Shown here piece by piece: positions 24,734 through 33,349 of a stretch of 64,000 nt of DNA. A program made the translations under genes and the position numbers. The notes under the pieces were generated by a model. The model was given only the letters and a program-made list of their open reading frames with translations, was not told the DNA's origin and searched no databases. This DNA comes from Flavobacteriaceae bacterium 3519-10. Its GTDB lineage: Bacteria > Bacteroidota > Bacteroidia > Flavobacteriales > Weeksellaceae. The stretch spans positions 444,342 to 508,341 of the forward strand of contig CP001673.1 in NCBI GenBank assembly GCA_000023725.1, written 5' to 3'. Each line of letters begins with the position of its first letter. Position 1 is the stretch's first letter.

Positions 24734-26098
24734 TTAGTTGGCGGCGGTGGTTTTGCGCCAGTCGGTTTTGAAGGTGCAGGCCTTGTAACGGTCGTTGATT
24801 GAGATGAAGATGTTCGGGAGTTTTTCCTTCACCCATTTCTCTACCATTTCGTTTTTCTTCTTGTTGAGGGCCATTTGCTTAATGCGGTCGTAATCTGTTG
24901 TGATATCGAGACGGTGAGCGGCAATTACGTCGTCTACTTTAATCAGCGTCACCACTTTTCTGTCCTGTACGGTATCCTGAAATACATCGGTGATGTCGCC
25001 TTTGTTCAGTCCGGCAATCTGGTAAGAAACCACGGGCGGAAGGTTCAGTTTCTCAAGACGGTCCGAACCGTCCTGCGAGGTTAGGATTCCGGCGTTGAAC
25101 TTCGTCTGCTTGTCATCCGAAAATCTGAAAGCTGCTTCTTTGAAGGTAAGTTTTCCTTCGTTGATCAGTGTTCTGATGCTGTCGAGTTCTTTTCTGGCGG
25201 ATGCAATTTCGTCTGCGTTGGGTTCTGCTTTTAACAGAATGTGCCGCGCGTCGTACATTTTCCCGCTTTTCTTCACGAGCTGGATGAGGTGGTAGCCGAA
25301 CTCAGATTCCACAGGTTCGGAGAGTTCGCCTTCCTGAAGGTTTAGTGCGGCAGCTTCGAAAGGTTTTACCATTTTTCCACGCGCTACGTTTTTGTAAAGT
25401 CCACCGGTGGCGGCTGAACCCGGATCTTCGGAATAAATACGTGCCTGGCTTTCGAATGATTCGCCGGCAGCGATATCGGCTTTGATCTTATTAAGTCTTG
25501 CAATAATTTCGTCTTTATGCGCGTCTGTAAGTTTCGGGTACATCGTAATCTGCGAAAGGCTTACTTCGTCTTTCACTTCGGGAAGCTGAAATTGGTAGGT
25601 GTTGAAGAAATCGGTTACTTCGTTTGGCGTAACGTCGGCTTTTTCAGTGATACGGCCGAATTTCATCTGTCCGTAATAATTATCGGTGTCGATTTTTTCA
25701 ATCGCATTTTTCATCTCGTACGACGTACGGAATTTATAGGTGGAGAGCATTGTTTTTTCGTCGGGAAACTGACCAAGGATCTGCGCGTACTTTTGGTTTG
25801 CGGTTTCTTTGATGGATTCTGAACGGTTTTCAATCAACGTATCTCTTTTTGCTTCGTAAATCAGCAGTTTGTTGTTAATGATGCTTTCAACAAACTCGCA
25901 TTTATCAGCCACAGCCGCACCCTGCTGCTGGGCATAGTTGGCCTGGTCTTCGATATCGGACTCCAGAATGATTTCGTTTCCTACCACTACGGCAATACCG
26001 TCTACGAGGTCGCCGGTTTTCAGCTGCGCATGGGTCTGTACACCGAAAAAGGTAAGAATAAAAGAGGTAAGAAGTGCGAATTTTATGTGTTTGCTCAT
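24734..26098 (-). CDS. SurA-like periplasmic peptidylprolyl isomerase
   Basis: The 454-residue protein resembles SurA, a chaperone for outer-membrane proteins. After a signal peptide (MSKHIKFALLTSFILTFFGVQTHAQ) comes an N-terminal chaperone part (DGIAVVVGNEIILESDIEDQ), then two parvulin domains: residues ~170-270 (ESQARIYSEDPGSAATGG, FGYHLIQLVKKSG) and ~275-385 (YDARHILLKAEP, FRFSDDKQT). I chose the ATG at 26098 because it gives the signal peptide at the N-terminus. It is 65 nt downstream of another prolyl isomerase gene on the same strand, so the two are probably expressed together. Confidence 0.92.
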   Translation of the reverse strand: MSKHIKFALLTSFILTFFGVQTHAQLKTGDLVDGIAVVVGNEIILESDIEDQANYAQQQGAAVADKCEFVESIINNKLLIYEAKRDTLIENRSESIKETANQKYAQILGQFPDEKTMLSTYKFRTSYEMKNAIEKIDTDNYYGQMKFGRITEKADVTPNEVTDFFNTYQFQLPEVKDEVSLSQITMYPKLTDAHKDEIIARLNKIKADIAAGESFESQARIYSEDPGSAATGGLYKNVARGKMVKPFEAAALNLQEGELSEPVESEFGYHLIQLVKKSGKMYDARHILLKAEPNADEIASARKELDSIRTLINEGKLTFKEAAFRFSDDKQTKFNAGILTSQDGSDRLEKLNLPPVVSYQIAGLNKGDITDVFQDTVQDRKVVTLIKVDDVIAAHRLDITTDYDRIKQMALNKKKNEMVEKWVKEKLPNIFISINDRYKACTFKTDWRKTTAAN

Positions 26099-26163
26099 TA
26101 TCTGTTTTTTACAATCTGCAAAATTATCATTCTGCATGACATTAAGTGCATTTATTGTTATAA

Positions 26164-27993
26164 TTATTTCTTAAAGTTCTTATCAAGGTCCGCGCTGAAA
26201 GCCGGTTGCACAGTTATTTGCGTTTTTGCTTTCTGCTGCGCGATGATCTCGCGGAGCTTTTCTTCTGTCACGGCATCTTTAAGCAGTTCGGCAGCTTCTT
26301 CCTGCGTCATCTGCATTGGCGGCAATATCTTTTCGATCGCGATTACAAGCGTGCGCTGCTCCATTTTTGTCTGATGTACGCCGGTTTTGAAAGGCACCTT
26401 GTATTTGGTGAAGACATCGGCATCTTCAGACATCTCGCCTTTCTCGAAATGAACGATGATTTGTTTCTTATCGTTCAGTTTGCCGTAATATTTTGCAGTG
26501 AGCGCTTCCCAATTTTTTGGGTTTTTAATATCTTTTACAATCTCTTTGGTTAAATTGTCATCTGCGATGATCGCTACACGGCCGTCTGCGCGGTTGCCCC
26601 ACATGTATTTCGACTTGTTTTTGTTGTAATAATCGGTGAGCCATTCGGGATGTTTGGTAATTTCTTCGTTGATGTATTTTGAAAAAACATAATCTGAAAA
26701 AAGGCCTTTCCGGAATTCGGTGAGTTCTTTTTTGATGTCTTTCTGCTGAGCAAAATCTTCGCTGTAATAAGAAAGCAAATGGCCGGAATTCACGCTGCCT
26801 AAAGCTTCTGCCCAAAGTGCGGGCGTAAGTTTTTCGGCATCAGATTTTTTGTCGCCGATTAAAGTTTTAATGTCGCCCACGGTTACTTTACGATTTTTGT
26901 AGGCGTAAAGTGGCGTGTTGTCTTTTGCTGTCGCAAGTGTCTGATACGATTTTTTCATCTGCTGAAACTCAGGAAACTCTTTGTACGAAGGATCAGACTT
27001 TAAAAATGCGATCATTTTATCTTGAAGTTTTTCGCCATACAGCGACGCGTTCATATCTTTAAGGAAGAAATCGCGGTTTTTATCGTTAAGCGCATAGGGT
27101 TCAACATTATAGATATTAAACACGAAGTATTTATCCCCGAAAAGAATCGGTTCGGGCGTATAATATCCTGATTTCTGCCCTTTGAATGCTGCGTAAACTT
27201 CCGCAGGCAGGGTAGGCGAGCCCATTACTACACCGCCGTTATCTTTTTCGTGATCGTTTGCGCCATACAGTTTAGCAACCTGCTGGAAGGTTTTTCCGGC
27301 TTTAAGGTCGGTGTAGATCTTAGTTTTGGTGGCTTCTGAATTTTCATCTTTCGGATAGGAAATGGTTCCGAAAATCATATACCCGAGGCTTGGGCGCGAA
27401 TTCAGCACTTTTGCGAAAGCAATATAGCCCGGTAAATCCATCAGGTTTGTGAAGGTGTTATTTGGCAATACTTTCAGCGCGTCATACAGCGCATTATCTG
27501 CGCTGCCGGGTTTAATGTGAACCGGATTCGGGCTGTTTTTGGTGTATTTCGTAAGCGCGTCTTCCATCTTCAGCTTGCCTGCAACTACATCAGCATAAAT
27601 CTGCTTATAATTGTTCGCATCGCCTTCGGTTTTGGGCACCAGAAAGATCTGCACTTCTTTTTCGGTGAGGTTGTCTTTCATATACGCCTCCAACAAAGGA
27701 TCGATGATGTGTTTAGGATAAAAGAACTGCTCACGCAGTTCGCCTTCTCTGACCATCATTTTTTCGCGGAATGCGGCCGCGGTGTCAGCTTTCTTTTCGG
27801 CAGCAAACTGCTGAAGAAGGATGAAATCTTCTGTGGATTGCAGGGTTTTAGTAATACCGTTATTTTGAAGGCCGTACTGGTACTCTCTTTTAAAGTCAGC
27901 CAGCGAAATACTGTCTTTGCCGATGATGAAATACTGCGCCTGAAGCGTGATGCTGAGGCTTAGCAGTACTGTAAGAACAAATAATTTTTTCAT
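26164..27993 (-). CDS. Large periplasmic parvulin-type peptidylprolyl isomerase
   Basis: The 609-residue protein has a signal peptide (MKKLFVLTVLLSLSITLQAQ) and parvulin-like segments, the clearest at residues ~205-310 (LGYMIFGTISYPKD, FQQVAKLYGANDHEKDNGGVVMGS, YFVFNIYNVEPY), with an earlier degenerate one near 90-200 (EVQIFLVP). The C-terminal half is Lys-rich and unrecognised. It lies directly upstream of the SurA-like gene. Envelope protein folding is the likely role. Which domains are catalytically active cannot be told from this reading. Confidence 0.85.
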   Translation of the reverse strand: MKKLFVLTVLLSLSITLQAQYFIIGKDSISLADFKREYQYGLQNNGITKTLQSTEDFILLQQFAAEKKADTAAAFREKMMVREGELREQFFYPKHIIDPLLEAYMKDNLTEKEVQIFLVPKTEGDANNYKQIYADVVAGKLKMEDALTKYTKNSPNPVHIKPGSADNALYDALKVLPNNTFTNLMDLPGYIAFAKVLNSRPSLGYMIFGTISYPKDENSEATKTKIYTDLKAGKTFQQVAKLYGANDHEKDNGGVVMGSPTLPAEVYAAFKGQKSGYYTPEPILFGDKYFVFNIYNVEPYALNDKNRDFFLKDMNASLYGEKLQDKMIAFLKSDPSYKEFPEFQQMKKSYQTLATAKDNTPLYAYKNRKVTVGDIKTLIGDKKSDAEKLTPALWAEALGSVNSGHLLSYYSEDFAQQKDIKKELTEFRKGLFSDYVFSKYINEEITKHPEWLTDYYNKNKSKYMWGNRADGRVAIIADDNLTKEIVKDIKNPKNWEALTAKYYGKLNDKKQIIVHFEKGEMSEDADVFTKYKVPFKTGVHQTKMEQRTLVIAIEKILPPMQMTQEEAAELLKDAVTEEKLREIIAQQKAKTQITVQPAFSADLDKNFKK

Positions 27994-28041
27994 ATGTTGT
28001 TAATCTTCAATAAAAAAGATCTGTTAAAAGTTGAATGATAT

Positions 28042-28962
28042 TTAAACCTGAACTTCAAACGAAGTAAGGTCTTTGAACTCCTGAATTCTGGCGTTCATTT
28101 CGGTTTCTGTAACTTCCTGAAGTCTTTCGGTTCCGAATTTTTCTACAGTGAAAGATGCCATGGCGGAACCTACGATAATCGCAGATTTCATTGTTTCGAA
28201 ACTGAAATCTTCTTTCTTGGCAAGATACGCTGCAAAACCGCCGGCGAAGGTATCTCCGGCACCGGTAGGGTCAAATACTTCTTCGAGCAAAAGTGCAGGG
28301 ATTGCGAACACTTTTCCGTCGTGGAAAAGCAGTGCGCCATGTTCGCCCTTCTTAATGATGACGAACTCAGGACCCATCGCATGAATTGTTTTAGCTGCCT
28401 TAACCAAAGAATATTCTCCGGAAAGCTGTCTTGCTTCTTCGTCATTAATCGTGATGACGTCTGTCTTTGCAATCATCAGCATCAGCGTATCCAAAGCGGA
28501 ATCCATCCAGAAATTCATCGTGTCCAGAATAACCAGTTTAGGTCTCTGATTCATTTTTTCGAGTACGGAAAGCTGTACGCCGGGATGAAGGTTACCCAAA
28601 ACCAAAATCTCAGAATCCTGCATGGAATCGGGAATTTTAGGCTCAAAATTTTCAAGTACGTTTACTTCTGTGATCAGTGTATCGCGTGAGTTCAGGTCGT
28701 TGTGGTATTTTCCGCTCCAGAAAAAGGTTTTACCGTCCGGCACTACTTCAATTCCTTCGATATTTACGCCACGTCCGGTAAGCATATCCAGATCCGACTG
28801 CAGGAAATCGCTTCCTACAACCGAAACAATTCCGGATTCTACATTAAGGATTGAAGATGCAATACCGATATAGGTTGCGGCACCGCCTAAAATTTTATCT
28901 GTTTTCCCAAAAGGGGTTTCTATAGCATCAAATGCGACGGAACCAACGACTAAAAGCTTCAT
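28042..28962 (-). CDS. PfkB-family sugar kinase
   Basis: The 306-residue protein is a ribokinase-fold kinase: an N-terminal substrate segment (GGAATYIGIASSILNVE), a central NDEEARQLSG motif, and the C-terminal active-site motif DPTGAGDTFAGGFAAYLAK with the catalytic Asp. It would transfer phosphate from ATP to a sugar or nucleoside in the cytosol. No neighbour indicates the substrate: it sits between the prolyl isomerase genes and gldD. The start at 28962 (MKLLVVGSVAFD) fits the family well. Confidence 0.88.
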   Translation of the reverse strand: MKLLVVGSVAFDAIETPFGKTDKILGGAATYIGIASSILNVESGIVSVVGSDFLQSDLDMLTGRGVNIEGIEVVPDGKTFFWSGKYHNDLNSRDTLITEVNVLENFEPKIPDSMQDSEILVLGNLHPGVQLSVLEKMNQRPKLVILDTMNFWMDSALDTLMLMIAKTDVITINDEEARQLSGEYSLVKAAKTIHAMGPEFVIIKKGEHGALLFHDGKVFAIPALLLEEVFDPTGAGDTFAGGFAAYLAKKEDFSFETMKSAIIVGSAMASFTVEKFGTERLQEVTETEMNARIQEFKDLTSFEVQV

Positions 28963-29055
28963 ATATTTTTTATTTTCTCGAATTAGTTTAAATTTTTATT
29001 TGCTCAGCTTACCCATAAGACACCTGCACGGTATTTCTGAGATCAAGTTACTTCA

Positions 29056-29613
29056 TCATTTCTTCCACTCGAATGTGTCGATCAGGTGAAGCAGGTCTTT
29101 TTTAATATAATCAATTGCCGGCGCCAGCGAATCGGGTTTGGGCCTGGTGTTAAAATATAAATTTGCGGTTACATAATGGCGGGTAGAATCTGTAACAAAA
29201 AACTGAAGGTTCGACGCTGTGGGGCCTTTCAGTTCATAAAAATTCCCGAAAATCCGACGTTCAGGATAGCTGAATGATTTCGTGTCGATCGCACTTGCCT
29301 TAATGGTATGCTCGTACACCATTTTTTCAGATTCTTTTACGTGTAGCGGAAAATCGTTATTTACCGGGAAATAAGTAATAAAAACCTTCGCCTTCATGCC
29401 CGGATAGGAGATGTAGTACCAGCAATTGTTTTTAGCGTTTTCAATATTCGCCAAAGTTGAATGTTCAAAACTGAAACCGCACGGCGAGGTGTATTTTTGG
29501 TAGACAGCCTCGGGATATTCTAACCGGAGTTCACCGCTGGGTTTAGGTTGCGCCTCTTCAGCACACGAAATAAGCCCTAATCCTAAGAAAGTGAAAACGA
29601 GTTTTTTAAGCAT
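29056..29613 (-). CDS. gldD: Gliding motility lipoprotein GldD
   Basis: The 185-residue product starts at 29613 with a lipoprotein signal (MLKKLVFTFLGLGLISC) and shows GldD features: RLEYPEAVYQKYTSPCGFSFEHS, CWYYISYPGMKAKVFITYFPV, and ERRIFGNFYELKGPTASNLQFFVTDS. GldD is needed for gliding or T9SS function in Flavobacterium; in non-gliding relatives it is thought to support secretion. The longer upstream frame is rejected because a TACTTTTG promoter box sits 4 nt before this ATG. gldE and ssb, its usual neighbours as I recall them, are not present. Confidence 0.9.
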   Translation of the reverse strand: MLKKLVFTFLGLGLISCAEEAQPKPSGELRLEYPEAVYQKYTSPCGFSFEHSTLANIENAKNNCWYYISYPGMKAKVFITYFPVNNDFPLHVKESEKMVYEHTIKASAIDTKSFSYPERRIFGNFYELKGPTASNLQFFVTDSTRHYVTANLYFNTRPKPDSLAPAIDYIKKDLLHLIDTFEWKK

Positions 29614-29617
29614 TGCG

Positions 29618-29625
29618 CAAAAGTA
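29618..29625 (-). promoter_or_regulatory. -7 box immediately upstream of gldD
   Basis: The minus strand reads TACTTTTG with its last base 4 nt before the ATG at 29613, which would place the transcription start at or next to the start codon. Confidence 0.5.
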
Positions 29626-29733
29626 CAAATTTGAAATGAGATTTTTCAGATGAACCTCGCCACAGTAAATGGCGGGCGGCAAAACGGTTTAAGGTAGATA
29701 AATTAGAGTTCAGGAATCTTCATTTTATGTGCA

Positions 29734-30852
29734 TCAATCATTTAATTCCGAAGATTCCCAAACTCCATTTAAAACAGATCTGGGGGATTCTGCTTTCCCA
29801 TTAGAGTGGTTTTCAGATGCCAGGTTAAATCGTGCGAGATAATTTTGAAGTGGTTTCGGAAAGGATTTATGGTGGGAATCTTCCAGCGTTATGATCTGCA
29901 GGTTTTCCTTCAGCGCAAATTCCAGAAACGCGTTTTCAGCTATTAACGTGACCTTATAGATATGTATGGTTAAATTTTTGTGCGTGAGTTGGTGCGAAAC
30001 CGTCTTGTGATGGGTAATATCCTGTTTAAAATTTTCAGGAATCCGGATCGGGAATTCAAACAGTTTTTTCCAGATATGATCTTCGTTCCGCTGTCTGATG
30101 AGGAAGCGTTCGCCAAATTCAACAAAGTAATAGGTAAGTTCAAGGTCTGTCGGTTTGGTTTTTTTGGTCTTCACTGGAAATTTTGGAATCAGCCCAAGAT
30201 TGAACGCAAGACAGTCGGCATTTAAAGGGCAAATCTCGCATTTCGGGTTACGAGGGCGACAAACTTCAGAGCCCAGATCCATCATCGCTTCATTGAAGTG
30301 GCCGGCTTTATTTTGGGGCATCATCCGCAGTGCGAGACCGGAAAAATAATTAAAGGCTTTCGAATTTGAAACATCAAAATCCTCGGCAAAAACCCGCGAC
30401 AGCACACGGTAGAAATTGCCGTCCACCGCCGGAATATGCGCGCCAAAGCAAATACTCGCGATCGCGGCCGCGGTATATTTTCCTACACCGCGCAGTTTCA
30501 GGATGTCATCATAGTTTTTGGGGAATATTCCGCCATATTCATGTATAATCTGCATGGCGGCTTTATGCAAGTTCAACGCCCGCGAATAGTAGCCCAGGCC
30601 TTTCCAGTAAAGCAAAACTTCATCGGTTTCGGCATTGGCCAAAGTATGCACATCAGGAAAGCGCGCAATGAAATTCTGATAATGATTCAGCCCCTGCGCG
30701 ATGCGGGTTTGCTGGAAGATGATTTCGCAGACCCAGATCCGGTAAGGATCGCCTGTTTTTCGGAAGGGTAAATCGCGCCCGTGCGTGTTGTACCATGCCA
30801 GTAGATTCTCACCAACGTGAAGAAAATCAGCATTTTGTTTTTTACTTGTCAA
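29734..30852 (-). CDS. mutY: A/G-specific adenine glycosylase
   Basis: The 372-residue enzyme removes adenine mispaired with 8-oxoguanine. Catalytic Glu43 lies in VCEIIFQQTRI, the helix-hairpin-helix is LRGVGKYTAAAIAS near residue 120, and Asp144 lies in AVDGN. The iron-sulfur cluster cysteines are in CRPRNPKCEICPLNADC (spacing 6-2-5). The C-terminal Nudix-like domain that recognises 8-oxoguanine is present but weakly conserved. It is divergent from the HU gene, with a 47-nt gap that carries the HU promoter. Confidence 0.96.
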   Translation of the reverse strand: MTSKKQNADFLHVGENLLAWYNTHGRDLPFRKTGDPYRIWVCEIIFQQTRIAQGLNHYQNFIARFPDVHTLANAETDEVLLYWKGLGYYSRALNLHKAAMQIIHEYGGIFPKNYDDILKLRGVGKYTAAAIASICFGAHIPAVDGNFYRVLSRVFAEDFDVSNSKAFNYFSGLALRMMPQNKAGHFNEAMMDLGSEVCRPRNPKCEICPLNADCLAFNLGLIPKFPVKTKKTKPTDLELTYYFVEFGERFLIRQRNEDHIWKKLFEFPIRIPENFKQDITHHKTVSHQLTHKNLTIHIYKVTLIAENAFLEFALKENLQIITLEDSHHKSFPKPLQNYLARFNLASENHSNGKAESPRSVLNGVWESSELND

Positions 30853-30862
30853 AAAATGTTGT

Positions 30863-30870
30863 TATATTTG
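30863..30870 (+). promoter_or_regulatory. -7 promoter box for the HU gene
   Basis: TATATTTG matches TAnnTTTG and lies 29 nt before the ATG. TTG triplets occur 14 and 25 nt upstream of it, neither at the preferred spacing. Confidence 0.55.
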
Positions 30871-30899
30871 CACACCAAAAATATAAATAAATAAAGGAA

Positions 30900-31190
30900 A
30901 TGACAAAGGCAGAATTGGTGAGTACTATCTCGAATAAATTGGGCACTGAAAAGAATGAAACTCAGAAGGTTGTGGAAGCGTTCATGCAGGAAATCAGAAC
31001 TTCAATGTATAATGGCGACAATGTTTATTTAAGAGGGTTTGGCTCATTCGTTATCAAGACCAGAGCAGCAAAAACGGGAAGAAATATTTCTAAAAATACA
31101 GCAATCGAAATCCCGGCTCACAATATTCCGGCTTTTAAGCCTTCTAAAACTTTTGTAGAGAAAGTGAAAACCAAAGTAGCGGTTAAATAA
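30900..31190 (+). CDS. HU-family DNA-binding protein
   Basis: The 96-residue protein is a histone-like HU/IHF-family protein that bends and compacts DNA as a dimer. It shows MTKAELVSTISNKLGTEKNETQKVVEAF, the body motif VYLRGFGSFVIKTRAAKTGRNI, and the arm ending IPAFKPSKTFVEKVK. The preceding AAGGAAA is one of the few Shine-Dalgarno-like stretches in the window. It is followed by the COX24-like peptide gene and a terminator, forming a two-gene unit. Confidence 0.95.
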   Translation: MTKAELVSTISNKLGTEKNETQKVVEAFMQEIRTSMYNGDNVYLRGFGSFVIKTRAAKTGRNISKNTAIEIPAHNIPAFKPSKTFVEKVKTKVAVK

Positions 31191-31232
31191 TAAACAATAC
31201 AATATAAGTTACAAATTAAAAATTTTTAAATT

Positions 31233-31322
31233 ATGCCAAGCGGAAAGAAAAGAAAGAGACACAAGGTTGCCACTCACAAAAGAAAGAAAAGAAGAAGAGC
31301 GAACAGACACAAGAAAAAGTAA
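31233..31322 (+). CDS. COX24/AURKAIP1 (mS38)-like 29-residue basic protein
   Basis: The frame gives MPSGKKRKRHKVATHKRKKR and then RRANRHKKK, 29 residues that are almost entirely basic. This matches the small AURKAIP1/COX24-domain proteins of Bacteroidetes, whose mitochondrial relative mS38 is a ribosomal small-subunit protein; a ribosomal role here is inference from that kinship. It lies 42 nt after the HU gene and before a terminator. It is easily missed by annotation because of its size. Confidence 0.8.
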   Translation: MPSGKKRKRHKVATHKRKKRRRANRHKKK

Positions 31323-31435
31323 TCAATTCGCGATCTACAATATAATAATATAGTTGGTGTTTTTATTTTTATAAAATTTCGCCGACTATATTTTTGTTTT
31401 AACGAAGCTAATTTGCGGCAAATTAAGAATAACAG

Positions 31436-31456
31436 GAGCACGTTGCTCTGTTTTTT
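31436..31456 (+). terminator. Terminator-like hairpin after the HU / COX24-like unit
   Basis: GAGCA and TGCTC form a short stem around CGT, followed by TG and six T. The remaining gap up to 31590 shows nothing recognisable. Confidence 0.55.
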
Positions 31457-31590
31457 GTTTTTAAGAAAACATGTTGCACGCAGATACAGACGACACGAAT
31501 TTAAGTATTAAAAAAGTCATGGTTTTCTGAGCAAAACCCTGTGAAATGCAGGACCCGCTTGTAAAATCTTTTTAATTCCTTACTAATAGA

Positions 31591-33150
31591 ATGAAGAAAG
31601 AATTAATTATATCCCATGAAGCTGAAAAGTCCAAAATTGCGCTGCTCGAAGACGGGCGGCTTTTTGAGCTCCACGAGCAGGAAGACAAAAGCGACTTCGT
31701 GGTGGGCGATCTGTTTATCGGAAAGGTAAAAAAACTCGCGCCGAACCTTAACGCAGCTTTCGTAAGCATTGGCTACGAAAAAGATGCGTTTCTGCACTAC
31801 CAGGATCTTGGGCCCCAATACCTCACCTATAAAAAATTCCTAAAAGATACCGTTTCGAAAAAACAGCAGACTACCTCGCTCAAAAATTTCGAAATTCAGC
31901 CTGAAATCAACAAAAATGGCCTCATCGATAAGGTTTTGGCTAAGGATGACAGCGTTATACTGCAGATTACCAAAGAGCCGATTTCAACTAAAGGTCCCCG
32001 TATATCTACCCAAATTTCATTAACCGGAAGGTTCCTCGTGCTGATTCCGTTTGATAAAAGCGTTTCGATTTCGAAAAAAATTGAAAGTGCTGAAGAACGT
32101 GAACGCCTTCGTACATTGATCGAAAGCATCAAACCTGAAGGTTTCGGCGTGATCATCAGAACGGTAGCCGAAGGTAAAAAGGTTGCTGAACTGCACAACG
32201 ACATGAACCAGCTCGTGCAGAAATGGGATACTGCTTTCAAAAACCTTCAGAAGAACAAAGTTCCAAGCCGGGTTTTAAGCGAAGAAGACAAAGCTTCTGC
32301 AATCCTACGCGACAATTTCAATTCAGATTTCGTATCGATTATTTGCGATGATGAGCAGATGGTGGACGATATGAAAGCATATATTGAAGTGATTGCGCCC
32401 GAACGTAAAAATATCGTTCAGTTTTACGACAAACCGGTTCCGTTGATGGAATATTATAATGTCGAGAAACAGCTCAAGCAAAGCTTCGGTAAACACGTAA
32501 ACATTCCAAGTTCGAAAGGTGCGTATCTTGTCATCGAGCATACAGAGGCGCTTCACGTAATCGATGTGAACTCCGGCAACAACATTTCCTCCGGGAATTC
32601 AGCAAGCAGGGAACATGCCCTAACAGTTAATAAAATGGCAGCTACAGAGATCGCACGACAGCTCAGGCTACGCGACATGGGCGGAATCATCGTGGTTGAT
32701 TTTATCGATATGATCAGTGCTGATCACCGACGTGAACTTTACGACCACCTTAAAAACGAGATGAGCCGCGATAAAGCGCGCCACAAGATTTTGCCGCCGA
32801 GCAAATTTGGGCTTATTCAGCTTACAAGACAGCGTACGCGCCCTGAAAATATCATCGAAACCAAAGAAGAAAATCCAAATGCAGCCGGAGAAATTCTTGC
32901 TCCGATTGTAGTGGTAGAACGGATGGAAGAGGTGATAAGAAACATTATTCAGACCGAAAAGGGGAAAATCTTCCTTCACGCGCATCCTTTTGTAGAAGCT
33001 TATCTTACCAAAGGTTTCATGAGCATCCAGATGAAATGGTATTTAAAATACAAAAAATGGGTGACCATCATCCCGCGTGATTCCTTTAAGTATCTTGAAT
33101 ACAAACTGATCAATGCCAAAAAAGAGGAATTGATGAGTTATTCTAATTAA
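31591..33150 (+). CDS. rng: Ribonuclease E/G family endoribonuclease
   Basis: The 519-residue protein contains the RNase E/G catalytic part: S1-like start (GDLFIGKVKKLAPNLNAAFVSIGYEKDAFLHYQDL), 5'-sensor region (SLTGRFLVLIPF, ERERLRTLI) and DNase I-like core with the catalytic acids in HVIDVNSGNNISSG near residue 326 and GGIIVVDFIDM near 370. The zinc-link cysteines CPxCxG of E. coli RNase E are absent after LTRQRTRPE. It processes rRNA and turns over mRNA. It is longer than E. coli RNase G (489) and lacks the RNase E scaffold tail. Confidence 0.95.
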   Translation: MKKELIISHEAEKSKIALLEDGRLFELHEQEDKSDFVVGDLFIGKVKKLAPNLNAAFVSIGYEKDAFLHYQDLGPQYLTYKKFLKDTVSKKQQTTSLKNFEIQPEINKNGLIDKVLAKDDSVILQITKEPISTKGPRISTQISLTGRFLVLIPFDKSVSISKKIESAEERERLRTLIESIKPEGFGVIIRTVAEGKKVAELHNDMNQLVQKWDTAFKNLQKNKVPSRVLSEEDKASAILRDNFNSDFVSIICDDEQMVDDMKAYIEVIAPERKNIVQFYDKPVPLMEYYNVEKQLKQSFGKHVNIPSSKGAYLVIEHTEALHVIDVNSGNNISSGNSASREHALTVNKMAATEIARQLRLRDMGGIIVVDFIDMISADHRRELYDHLKNEMSRDKARHKILPPSKFGLIQLTRQRTRPENIIETKEENPNAAGEILAPIVVVERMEEVIRNIIQTEKGKIFLHAHPFVEAYLTKGFMSIQMKWYLKYKKWVTIIPRDSFKYLEYKLINAKKEELMSYSN

Positions 33151-33180
33151 GAGCCAAGAGCCAAGAGCCGAGAGCCAGGA
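33151..33180. repeat. GAGCCAA heptamer repeats after rng
   Basis: Directly after the rng stop codon are three to four GAGCCAA-type units (GAGCCAAGAGCCAAGAGCCG), the same motif as in the block at 24441. Confidence 0.65.
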
Positions 33181-33228
33181 TTGAATGGCCAGGTGCCACT
33201 AAAATTACGCTGACGCCGAAAAAATTAC

Positions 33229-33257
33229 AAACTCCCGATTATCCGGGAGTTTTTTTT
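33229..33257 (+). terminator. Intrinsic terminator after rng
   Basis: AAACTCCCG and CGGGAGTTT form a 9-bp stem around ATTATC, followed by T to 33257. Confidence 0.85.
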
Positions 33258-33337
33258 GCTTAAATATTTCTCCTAACGCAACACGCATGATCTTAAACTT
33301 TAACTTTCCTTTAAAACAATTTCACGGATCGGTTTGT

Positions 33338-33345
33338 TAAATTTG
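33338..33345 (+). promoter_or_regulatory. -7 box immediately upstream of the Nudix gene
   Basis: TAAATTTG ends 4 nt before the ATG at 33350, placing the expected transcription start at the start codon. Confidence 0.5.
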
Positions 33346-33349
33346 GGCT

